From positions 976,796 through 1,040,795 of the forward strand of contig CP053450.1 in the NCBI GenBank assembly GCA_013285505.1: 64,000 bases of DNA, written 5' to 3'. This document shows positions 26,229-36,600 of this stretch, piece after piece (positions within the stretch are counted from its first letter, which is position 1; each line of letters starts with the position of its first letter). The notes under the pieces are model-generated. The model searched no databases and had not been told where the DNA came from. It saw nothing but the letters and a program-made list of their open reading frames with translations. The DNA comes from Planctomycetota bacterium. Lineage in GTDB: Bacteria; Planctomycetota; Phycisphaerae; Phycisphaerales; UBA1924. The position numbers were made by a program, and so were the translations under genes.

Positions 26229-28346
26229 CGGATCACCCTCGGCTGGGGCTCCGGCCACCCGTCGTCGATTTCCATCTCGGTCGAGCGCAGGTCGCTGAGA
26301 TACTTGAGGTCCTCGAAGTCCCGGTCGCGCAGGATCGTTGAGCGGATGAACACATAGAACCGCGACCGGCTGCCGGACCTGCTGCGGTTCTTGAACGCCT
26401 CGCCCAGCAGCGGGATGTCGCTGAGCAGCGGGATGCCGGTCTCGGCGTACCCCTCGGTGGTCAGCTCGATGCCGCCGACCGCGATGGTGTACCCGTCGGG
26501 GATGGTCGCCACGCTGTCGATGCTGTTCTGCTGGCGGGGCGGCGGGACCGACGGGTCGGACGCCGCACCAACAAACGCACTCAGCGAGATCTGGTACTCC
26601 AGCCGCAGGTGGTCGCCCTCGGCGATCTGCGGCCGCACACTGACCTCCGTGCCCGCGTCCGACGAGCCGCCGAACGAGGTGGTCGCGACGGTGTCGGAGG
26701 CGTTGAGCGTCGTGTAGGGTTGCTCGAGCACGGAGTTCAGGCTCGCCTGCTCGTTGCTCGCGACCAGGACCTTCGGGATCGAGAGCGACCGGCCCTCGTT
26801 GAGCGACTGCAGCGCCCGCAGCACCACGCTGAAGTCGCCCGGGTTGAGCACGATCCCGGTCAGCCCCGCGCCGCGGTTGCCCTCGATGCCCGACGCGCCC
26901 GCGCCGGTCGAGCTGAGCCCGAAGAGCGAGCTGAGCTTGGCGACGGTGTCGTTGGGGCCGTTGAGCAGCGCGTCGATCTCGACACCGAGATCGAGCGAGT
27001 CGCTCTCCGACAGGCTCACGATCAGGACCTCGAGCAGCACCTGCGGGCGGCGGACGTCGAGGTCCTTGAGGAGCCGCTCCAATCGCTCGAGTTCCGCGAC
27101 CTCGCCGATGGCGATGATGGAGTTGGTGGCGGGATCGGCGGTGAGTTGCAGTTCGCGGGGCTCGGGTCGGGAGCCCGCGGGCTTGGTCGCGCCGCCGGTG
27201 ACCGCTGCGCTGGAGGACCCGTCGACGCTCGGGGTGGCCACGACTCCCGAGGCGATCAGCGATTGGACGACCGCAACCACCTCCTCGGCGTCCCGGTTCT
27301 TGAGACGGAACGTGCGGGTAGGACGGCGCACCGCCTCGGGTGCGGTGGCCATCAGTGACAGCAGACCCTGAACCCGCGCGTGCTGTTCGGCCGTCCCGGT
27401 GACGATGAGCGAGCCGGTCAGGTCGTCGGCGAGCACACGGAGCCTGGGGTGGTTCTCGGGGTCGAACCGCCGCAGCAGCGACTCGGACACCGCGTCCCCG
27501 GCCAACCCGGACAGCGGATAGCTCTCAGTGCGCACGGCTTCCTGCCGGTCCAGCTGCGAGATGAGGTCGCGCCACCGTCCAAGCTCGCCCGGCGGCGCGA
27601 TCAGCAAGAGGGATCGGTTGTCGGGCCCGGCCAGGAGTTCACCCCGCACAGGGCTCGCACCCGACGCGGCCCGCTTGGCGGTGACTTGTGCCAGCAGCGT
27701 AATGATCCGATCGGCCGGCAAGTTCGCGAGCCGCAACCTCGACCGGCCGGATGGCGGCGGCGTCCGCGTCGAGTGACGCGATGGCCAGGACCGCGGCCCG
27801 GACTCTCGGGGCGAGGTCGGCGACGAGGACGATCTGTGACTCCATGATCGAGACCGCCGATCCCGATGCGGAGAGCAGAGGCTCGATCGCGGCGACAGTG
27901 CTCTCAAGGCTCCGTCCGCGGACCGGAACGAGGACCGCCCTGAACCCAGCCTCGTGTCCGTTTTGCGACATCGTGTACTGCGCGAGGGGTTCCACTCGCG
28001 CCAGCGACGCGGCCCGTTCCAGGGCGACCACGCTGTAGGTGCCGTCCCCCGCCATGCGCACGGTTGTGTAGCCACGCGCCGCGAGCAGCCTGTTGGTCAG
28101 AGCCCACAGCCCCGCGTTGTCGAGTTCGGCATGGAGCCTCAGGGTCACGCTTCCCGTGAGCCGCGTGTCGTACTCGACGTTGAGCCCGAGCCGCTCCGCC
28201 GCGAGGTCGACCAGCCGGGGCAGTTCCACCACAGAACTCAGTTGTGTTCCGGGATCCGGTTGCGCGCGCAGGGTCGGCACCGAACAGAGCGCGGCAACGC
28301 ATATCCACGGAGTTGCATTCACCCGCCGCATCAGAGAGAACCTCAT
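26225..28346 (-). pseudogene. gspD: GspD secretin, one frameshift
   Basis: A signal peptide ('NATPWICVAALCSVPTLRA') is followed by N0/N1-type repeats ('LPRLVDLAAERLGLNVEYDT', 'VRGRSLESTVAAIEPLLSA') and then, after a +1 shift near 27733, further N-domains ('RTFRLKNRDAEEVVAVVQSL', 'TNSIIAIGEVAELERLERLL'). The secretin channel follows: 'RPQVLLEVLIVSLSESDSLD', 'RSLSIPKVLVASNEQASL', 'TIPDGYTIAVGGIELT' and 'GIPLLSDIPLLGEAFKNRS'. About 707 codons. First gene of the operon, with the promoter in the 127-nt divergent region shared with the ArsR gene. Confidence 0.9.
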
Positions 28347-28472
28347 GTCTTCGAAGCTCGCAGTATGGAGATGGGGGTGTTCCCCTCGGTCGCCATGGTG
28401 AATATCGCAAAATCCCCAGATCTCCCAATCCCAACACACGGGTGGGCGGTAATCTCATGGAAGGGAAGGGCC

Positions 28473-28904
28473 ATGGACAGCTCGCGCGGACAACAGGGCC
28501 TCTGTGTGCCGATCGCATCGTGCGCGGCGTTGTGCAAGCTGCTCGGTGTCTCCAACAGGCTCGAACTGCTGCTGGCGATCATGCACGAGCCGGCCAGTGT
28601 TGGTGGGCTCGCCGCACGTCTCGGCCTGGATTGCTCGCTGCTGAGCCATCACCTCGCGGTGCTGCGCAAGTCCGGCTTGGTCTCGTCGACGCAGGTGGGG
28701 CACAGGCACGAGTACGCGCTCGGCCCGGCACTCATCCACCACGAGCTGCGAACGGATCAGGTCCGCGTGAAGGTCCGGGGCGGCGACGGGGTCGCGGTGG
28801 AGCTCACACTTCCCGTGCCGGCGACGATGAACGGCGTGCTCTGCGAGCCCAAGCCGCTTCGAGCTGAGGACCGTCCGTCGACTACTCGTCCTCGAGACGC
28901 CTGA
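28473..28904 (+). CDS. ArsR-type winged-helix regulator
   Basis: 143 residues from ATG 28473 (GGAAGGG upstream). The HTH is clear: 'ALCKLLGVSNRLELLLAIM', 'SVGGLAARLGLDCSLLSHHL', 'AVLRKSGLVSSTQVGHRHEY'. No paired metal-binding cysteines typical of ArsR/SmtB sensors are evident beyond 'CAALC' near the N terminus. Divergent from gspD across 126 nt, so it may control the secretion operon. Its 3' end overlaps the RyR gene on the other strand by 23 nt. Confidence 0.75.
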   Translation: MDSSRGQQGLCVPIASCAALCKLLGVSNRLELLLAIMHEPASVGGLAARLGLDCSLLSHHLAVLRKSGLVSSTQVGHRHEYALGPALIHHELRTDQVRVKVRGGDGVAVELTLPVPATMNGVLCEPKPLRAEDRPSTTRPRDA

Positions 28905-29340
28905 GCTCCCCGGCCGCGGGGTGGTGCTCGGACGTGCTGCCGTCGGCCCACCGGACGCAGATCGCGCTGAGCCGCCCGGCGTCGGCTTTCCACTCGACGA
29001 TGCGTCCCGGTTCGCCGGGCGCGAGCGGCGTTGGCCCGCCCGGGTCGTTGTGAACGACCGGCAACCCCTCGCGCATGTCGTCGAGTGTGAACTCGCGATC
29101 CGGGCCGCGTTGGTAGTCGATCGCCTCGGCGAGCTGCTCGAAGCAGTCCAGCGCACGGATCCCCAGAAGGGCCCGCTCCTGGTCCCGCGCATCGAGCTGG
29201 TCGAAGGGCAGGAGCGCGTCGTGGTGCTTGGCGCGGGGCTCGTACCGCTGGCCCCGCGTCCATCCCGCGCGTTCCATGCGGTCCCGCCACAGGTCGTGGG
29301 CGATTGCGGCGAGTCTGTCGAGAGCGGTAGCTGCGTGCAT
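28882..29340 (-). CDS. RyR-domain protein
   Basis: 152 residues from ATG 29340. Residues ~8-70 match the RyR repeat found in ryanodine receptors and in bacterial conflict proteins: 'IAHDLWRDRMERAGWTRGQR', 'KHHDALLPFDQLDARDQERA'. The C-terminal part ('GRIVEWKADAGRLSAICVRW', 'GSTSEHHPAAGELRRLEDE') looks like a small beta domain. Bacterial RyR domains are proposed ligand-sensing modules; no partner effector is adjacent. Function unknown. Confidence 0.7.
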   Translation of the reverse strand: MHAATALDRLAAIAHDLWRDRMERAGWTRGQRYEPRAKHHDALLPFDQLDARDQERALLGIRALDCFEQLAEAIDYQRGPDREFTLDDMREGLPVVHNDPGGPTPLAPGEPGRIVEWKADAGRLSAICVRWADGSTSEHHPAAGELRRLEDE

Positions 29341-29523
29341 GGACGGCCCTTGTGCAAGCCCCGTGAGGCCCGGAGCATACACACTCTGCATGGCGATGCA
29401 TAACCAATCGACCCAGGGCTTGTGCGCAGTACCGGCACGGAATCTCCTCACAGGAGTTGGGGTGTTGAACCGGGCAAGGGCGGTAGGAGAGGGGAACGGG
29501 GCGGTCTGGGCACCGGCGCGGTG

Positions 29524-30300
29524 CTACTCCTGCCCCAGGGCGGTATGGAGGGCGGATGTGACACCCGCGAGGTTGCTGTCGAGGTTGGAGGCGGCGGTGG
29601 CGACCTCGGTCTCGGCGTTGCAGTTGGTGACGAGGGTGGTGCAGGCGGTGTCTGGATCCTCCCCGCACATGCCGCTGGTCTTGATGTTGGCCAGGGCGTT
29701 GCGGAGGCTGGTCCACTGCGCGTCGGTGCGGTCTGAGACGGTGTACTGCAGGGGGACGGGCCGGTCACTGTTGCCGTGCATGGTCTCCAGGAGCGTGGTC
29801 TCGCCGGAGGTCAGATCGGCCACCGCCGCGTCGTAGAGCGCATCAAGCAGGCCGTCACGCGTGCTGGTCTCGGTGGCCAGTGTGCTCTTGGCGGTGGCGT
29901 AGGCGGTGAGGTCCTCCTGGTCGGCCTGACCGGCACGGACCAGCTTGCCGAGCCGATCGACTTCGGCCTGGGCGTCGCGAACGTCACCGTCCGCGGAGAC
30001 GAGCGCGTTCCAGTTGGTGGTGTCAAGATGCGCGAGGGCGTCGGCCCCGACGTTGGTGGCGTCGCCGCTCGAGCAGCCCGCGGCCGCCAGAGTCTCCGCC
30101 GTGATGCCGACGCGGGCGAGGGTGGCCTCGACCTCGACGGCCTCCGGCGCGGCGAGCATGGCCAATCTGGCACTCGTGAGGCCGGAGAAGGCCCCGAAGG
30201 AGCCGAGGCCGGCGACGGTGATGGCGGTGAACGCGAGCACGGCGGCACCGATGGAGGTGGCGGTGCCGAGTGGAAGACGGCGTGGGGGTCGTGGTGACAT
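29524..30300 (-). CDS. Secreted or membrane-anchored helical protein, unknown
   Basis: 258 residues from ATG 30300. A basic N terminus and TM/signal helix ('IGAAVLAFTAITVAGLGSF') are followed by a helical region rich in Ala, Thr and Asp with a central coiled coil ('DAQAEVDRLGKLVRAGQADQ', 'STLATETSTRDGLLDALYDA'). There are two cysteine pairs (one near 'AGCSSGDA', one in 'GMCGEDPDTACTTLVTNC'). No known domain recognised. Its leader carries one of two matching palindromes shared with the divergent RHS gene. Confidence 0.6.
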   Translation of the reverse strand: MSPRPPRRLPLGTATSIGAAVLAFTAITVAGLGSFGAFSGLTSARLAMLAAPEAVEVEATLARVGITAETLAAAGCSSGDATNVGADALAHLDTTNWNALVSADGDVRDAQAEVDRLGKLVRAGQADQEDLTAYATAKSTLATETSTRDGLLDALYDAAVADLTSGETTLLETMHGNSDRPVPLQYTVSDRTDAQWTSLRNALANIKTSGMCGEDPDTACTTLVTNCNAETEVATAASNLDSNLAGVTSALHTALGQE

Positions 30301-30417
30301 GGTGGGTCTCCTGCATGGCGCACAGCGGGCTGTGCGGCGGTTCGGGTCAGCAGCGTGCGCGTCACGGCACACCCTCTGGGATACCAGACCGTGCTGCCGG
30401 TTCCAAGCGCAAAGGCG

Positions 30418-30443
30418 CAAGTATGAATGGGCATTTATTCTTG
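30418..30443 (-). promoter_or_regulatory. 26-bp palindrome, copy facing the secreted-protein gene
   Basis: Read on the minus strand it starts CAAGAATAAATGCCC and ends TTCATACTTG. It matches the copy at 30531-30556 at 25 of 26 positions. Each copy is itself an imperfect dyad (CAAGNATNAA...TTNATNCTTG), the form expected for a dimeric repressor or activator site. Confidence 0.55.
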
Positions 30444-30530
30444 AGGGCGGAACGCGTCATTGAGGAGACGGTGTTCTGCGCATGTTGTTCGTAGCGCGTG
30501 GGGTGCGAACAAAGCGCGTCGTCAACGGCG

Positions 30531-30556
30531 CAAGAATAAATGCCCGTTCATACTTG
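30531..30556 (+). promoter_or_regulatory. 26-bp palindrome, copy facing the RHS gene
   Basis: Starts CAAGAATAAATGCCC and ends TTCATACTTG, lying 83 nt before the RHS start codon. It differs from the inverted copy only at the central purine. Equal placement upstream of two divergent genes suggests coordinated control. Confidence 0.55.
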
Positions 30557-30638
30557 GCGGTTTGGTGTTGCGGCGCTCGGGGTCAGATCGGTAGGGTCAA
30601 AAGGTGCGAGGGTGCGCCTCGCCACTTGGAGACCCGCC

Positions 30639-33600
30639 ATGACGACCAACACCGCCGGTTCCGCACGCACGTCTTCTCACACCTCACGCACCATCCGAGC
30701 GATGCTCGCGGCCGCGACGATGATGGCGGGGAGCACCGTCTTCGCCGACGACGGGCAGCTGCTGGTGACCAACTCCGGATCGCTGACCTCGATGCAGCTC
30801 TCGGCGGTGACACCGGTGCAGAACGCCTTACCCCACGTGCTGCACCGCGGTGTGAACCTCGACGGATCGGGCCGGGCTGGCTCGGCCTTCGGCTGGAGCC
30901 TGAACGCCAACTCGATCGGCGGTGGGACTGTTGGCGGGCGCACCCTCAACGCGGTGGATCTGGTGACGGGGTCTCCCTCGGTCACGGCGATTGACCTCTC
31001 ATTGCCCGCGAAACAGCCGTGGGTGGTGGGGCGGAGCTTCAGCTCGCGGCAGGACCTCTCGGGTCATCACGACAGCGACGGGTACCAGGGGCGAAACTGG
31101 TTCCAGATGAGCCAGCCGGAGCTGGTGTTCGAGACGGTGACCACCGAGACGACGGACGACGATCTGCTGTACCTCGTCTACGGTGCGGACCGGTACATCG
31201 AGTTCCGGCGCGTGGAGATTGACGAGGGCGGGTACAGCACGACGGAGTTCCGGGCGGTCAACGGCGCGGCGGGCGTGATCTCGTACTTTGAGGACGAAGA
31301 CACTGGCGAGCCGGATCTGTGGACCTACCACGACCAGGCGGGGAACACCGCGGTGTTCTTCGGCTTCGACGCGGACGCGTCACCCTGCGATGGACAGCTC
31401 TGGAAGGTGAGCGACCCGGCGGGCAACACCGCGTACGTCGGCGACAGCTCGACGCACACAACCGCGATCTCGAACGGCTACGACGGCTCCGGGCGGATCC
31501 TGTACGCCTACGACTCGGTGGACCGGCGGTACACGTACACCTACTCGACGATCGACAGCGTGTCGCGCTTAACGCAGGTGAAGGCCGAGACGAAGACCGG
31601 CGGCACGTGGGCGAGCCCGACGGGGCTGGCCGAGGTCGGGAAGGTGGCGTACGGCTACTACCAGACCGGCGACAACACCTACGGCGACAACGGCTGTCTC
31701 GAGCTGGTGACGGTGACGACGCCGCTGACCGACTCCGGGGTGAGCCTGGAGGCCAAGACCTACTACCGCTACTGGAAGGGGAGCTTCGACGACTCGACGA
31801 ACCCGGGCTGGAACTACGCGCTGCAGTACATCGTGGAGGCCGAGGGGTACCGTCGGGCGGACTGGTCGGACTCGACGTTCGACGACGACCCGCAGTCGAT
31901 GACCGAATCCTCCTTGAAACCCTACGCGTCGGCGTCGTTCGAGTACGACTCGTCTCGGCGGGTGGACAAGGCGTGGTTCAACGGCGAGTGCGGGTGCGGC
32001 GGCGGGAGCACCAACGGGGTGCACGAGTTCACGTACGAGACCGACGACGACTACACCGACACGTCGGGGTACCAGACCGGCTGGGCGCACCGGACGGTGA
32101 TCGAGCGTCCCGACGGGACGTTTCTGACGCAGTACTTCGACGAGGTGGGGCAGGGCCTGAGCAACGTGATCACCGATTCGGTGCCGGGCACCGGCACGCC
32201 GGACACGTGGGCGACCCTGGTGGTGCGCGACGCGATGGGGATGGTGACGCACGTGCACACCCCGGCGAACGAGAACGGGTACGCGCATGATGATATGAGC
32301 GGGCCCGACGGGACGATCACGCCGCACACGACCGCCGGCCTGATCTACTACTACCCCCGCTCCTCGGTCGGTGACCTGACCGGCTTCCTGGAGGGCCAGC
32401 GTTGGAAAGAGGGCACGACGACGACGGACAACAACTCGACGTGGTCGTGGTCGATCGACCGCGGCAAGCTGACCGAGGCGATGACGGACGCGGACCTGAA
32501 CCGGCCGTACGTGATGGCGCGGCGGAGCTACTACACCGCGACGACCACCAAGGGGACGCTGAGCTCGAGCAACGCGGTGATGACGGACCTTGACGCGTAC
32601 TCAGGAGCCCCCCTGGTGACCGAGTACTCGGAGCGGACGCTGATCGAGGTCGGCTCGGGCGAGAACGGCTCGGGTGCGGCGGACACCACCGGCTCCTACG
32701 CCAACAGCGACGGTCGCATGGCGTTCAGCAAGAGCCAGACGGGCATCATCGGGTACCGGGCGTACAACGACTTCGGGCTTGTCGAAACGAGTGTGCGGGA
32801 CGCGGACACGACCAAGAGCGCCGGTGGGGAGATCTTCAACGGCGTGACCATCCCGAGCACACCGATCAACTTCGCCAAACGGGGGACCCCGCTGCACGAG
32901 GAGACCTCGTACACCTACGACGCGCAGGGCAGGACCGACGAGGTCACAGCCCCCGACGGCGACATCTCCAAGCGCTACTTCTCGAAACTCGCCGACGGCC
33001 GGATGGTCTCGATCTCGATCCCGCTGGTGACCAACCCGGGCTCGGTGACGTACCACGGCCCGGCCAGCTACACCGTGACGAACCTGGCCGGTAAGGCCGA
33101 GTTCAGCGGCACGATCGCGTTGTCGACGACGACCACGGCGCTCACAAGCTGGATCGACGAGACCAAGGACGACCCGATCGAGGCGCTCGGTGTCGGCTCG
33201 CTCAGCGGGGTGAGCGTGAGTGTGTACAACGAGACCGGCGGGACGATGGACGAGGGCCGGATGTACTTCGAGCTTCCCGGCTCGCCGAACTACCTGCCGG
33301 GGACCGAGGGGACGCACTACGACGCGACGTTCTACGGGTACGACGACATGGGCCGCAAGTGGCGGGTCAAGGACGCCACCGGGACCATCAGCCGGACAGT
33401 GTTCGATGATCTGGGGCGGGGGATCGAGAGCTGGACCGGGACCAACGACTACTCGTTCGACGGTGGCGAGTCCTCTGGCACCGACAACATGGTGAAGGTG
33501 TCGGTCAGCGAGTACGACTCAGGCGTCGACGGCGGGAACAGCCATGTGACCGAGTCGACGCTCGACCCCGACGGCAACTGGGGGACGACGAGCGATCAGC

Positions 33601-36600
33601 GGGTGACGGAGTACCTGCACGATGCGCGGGGGCGGACGATCGTGACGATCAGCCCGCAGGCCCCGCACTCACTGGTGAAGTACGACGAGCAGGGGAACGT
33701 GCTGGCGAGCGCCAGCTACAAATCGAGCACCGGGCTTGATGCCACCGACGACCCCGAGAGCCTGGCGACCAACCGGGTGAGCCTGTCGGCGTCGGTCCAC
33801 GACGCGATGGGACGGGCCTACGAAAGCCGGGTGTACCAGATCAACCAGTCGACGGGCGCGATCGAGCTGATCAGCTCCAACGACAAGCACCTGCGGACCC
33901 TGACCTGGTACGACCCGGAGGGCCGGGTGATGAAGACCGAGGGGCAGCAGACCACCAAGACCCGCTACGACCGGATCGGGCGGGCAACACACCGGTTCGT
34001 GCTGGCCGACGACGACGACTCGCAGTATGGGCACGCTTCGGCGACGACGGCGATCTGGGACAGCGACGACTACCAGACCAGCCTGGCCAACGACAAGGTA
34101 GCGACCGAGAGCCAGACGGTGTACGAGGCCCTGACCGGCAACGCCCTGATGAGCGTCTCGATCGAGCGAGACTACGACGATTACGGAGGCGGGCAGTCGA
34201 CGGGCGAGCTGGACTCGAACGCGGACGCTGACGATCTGCTGGTGACCGCGGCGAACCTGTCGGGCCGGTGCCAGATCAGGGCGATGTGGTACGACGAGCT
34301 TGATCGTGTCGTGGACACGGTGCAATACGGGACCAACGGCGGATCAAACTTCGACCGCGACGCCCTGAGCGTCCCGACCCGTTCGGACACGGCGCTGCGG
34401 ACCACCATCACCTACAACAGCGACGGGACGAGGCTGCAGGTCGAGGACCCCGCCGGGACCAAGACCCGCTGGCAGTACGACGATGCCCGGCGTGTGGTCG
34501 CGACGGTCAGCAACTACATCAACGGCACGCCGAGCTCGGCGACCGGGGACGACGACAACATCGTCCGCCAGGAGTACGCCGAGGGGCAGCAGACCAAGCT
34601 CTGGGTGGACCTTGATGGTGACGGCACCGAAGACGCCGATGATCAGGTGACCGAGTACGCCTACGGCGTGGCCACGACCGACAGCCCGGGGGCGTCGAAC
34701 CTCTACTCGGGCCGTCTGCTGCGGCAGGTGACCTACCCGGACTCGGCATCGGGCAGCGATGTGGTGCGGTTCGCGTACAACGCGCTCGGTGCGCAGATCT
34801 ACATGGAAGACCAGGCCGGGACGACGATCGAGACCGATTATGACACGGCCGGTCGGCAGATCCACCGAAGAGCCACGGACACCGGCACCGGCATTGACAC
34901 TGACGTGCTGCGGATCACAACCGCCTACACCTCGCGTGGCCAGGTCGAGACCGTGACCCAGTACGACCACGCGACGGCGGGCTCGGGCAGCATCGTCGAT
35001 CAGGTGCAGTTCGCCTACGACGAGTGGGGGAACGTCAGCACGTTCGATCAGGACTGGAACAGCGCCATCTCGGGCGACTCGGTGGACGTGGACTACACCC
35101 ACGCGCTGGCCCGCTCGCAGGGCTCGGGCGTCTACCTGGCCCTCCGCGGCACCGGCATGACGATGCCCGACGGGACCGCCGTCACGTTCGCCTACGACAG
35201 CATCGGCAGCCGGCATGACGATCGGCTGAGCCGAGTCAGCCGCGTGGTCTACGGCGGGACCGCCGTGACGCGCTACGAGTACAGCGGCGTGGCCAACCTC
35301 ATGGGCACCGAGCTGCTGGAGGCCGACCTGCTCTACACCCGCTACAACACCAGCGGGACTGTTGACAGGCTCGACAACTTCAACCGCGTCACCGACGACA
35401 TCTGGACCCGCGGTATCGACACCGGCGCTCCGGCCGGCTACGAGCACTACCGCGACTTCTACGACGTGGACATCTCCTGGAGCCGCTCGAGCAACATCGA
35501 CCTGGTCGAGGACAACGTCTACCCCAACTGGGACGTGGCCTACTCGAACGACGGGCTGGAGCGTCTGACGCAGGCCGAGCGCGGCGTGTGGGGCGGCAGC
35601 AGCATCACCACCACCGTCCACGACGAGCTCTGGACTCTGGGCCAGACCGGCAACTGGGAGCAGTACCAGCTCGATCTCGACGGCAACGGCGTCTTCACCG
35701 GCACCAACGAGCTCGACGACGACCAGACCTTCAACGTCGTCAACGAGCTCATCGCGCGTGACATCGACGACGACAGCACCAACGACTACACACCCGTCTA
35801 CGACGCAGCCGGCAACCTGACCGACGACGACAAGGACTACGAGTTCATCTACGACGCCTTCGGCCGTCTGGTCGAGGTGCAGAACCAGAGCCAGCAGACG
35901 GTGGCCGAGTACACCTACAACGGGCTGGGGTACCGGACGGGGTGGCACTACGACGTGGACGGCGACGGGACGGTGGAGGCCAACACCTCCGGCACGCCCG
36001 ACGACCCCTGGTTCCAGTTCGTCTACGACACCCGCTGGAGGATAACAGCCACCTACCGGGCGAGCCATCACAGCACCTGGACGATCGACAGCGACCCGAA
36101 GGAGCAGTTCGTGTACCACAACGCGGGGCTTGCGGGCGCAGGGAGTTCCTCGTACATTGACGCGGTGATCCTGCGTGACCGCGATGCGAATACGGCTTGG
36201 GAAGCTCAGGCGGACGGGACGCTCGAGGAGCGGACGTACTACTGCCAGAACTGGCGGGCGGACGTGGTGGCGCTGATGACCGACGGCGGCGAGCTGATCC
36301 AGCAGGTGCGGTACGACCCGTACGGTGTGCCGTTCGGGATCGCCCTGGCGGACATGGACGCCGACGGCGACGTGGACAACGACGACTACACGGTGTGGAG
36401 CGGGTACTACTCCGGCGGGACGCACCCCTACGCCGACTGGAACTGGGACGGGACGGTCAACTCCACCGACATCACCGCGTACCTGAACGACAAGAACGCG
36501 GACAGCGGGCTGGGGCGTGGCGATCTGAGCTACGCCTACGGCACGGCCGGCGGCGCGAACCGGAAGGGGTACGCGGGGTACGAGATCGATCCGGTCCTCA

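Larger units (their letters stand above)
30301..30638. promoter_or_regulatory. Divergent control region between the secreted protein and RHS genes
   Basis: 338 nt without a gene. It holds two copies of a 26-bp palindrome in opposite orientation (30418-30443 and 30531-30556), each facing the gene on its own side. The palindromes are AT-rich against a GC-rich background. Between them lies an 87-nt loop containing repeated GCGC-rich words (around 30478-30530). No other clear promoter match seen. Confidence 0.55.
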
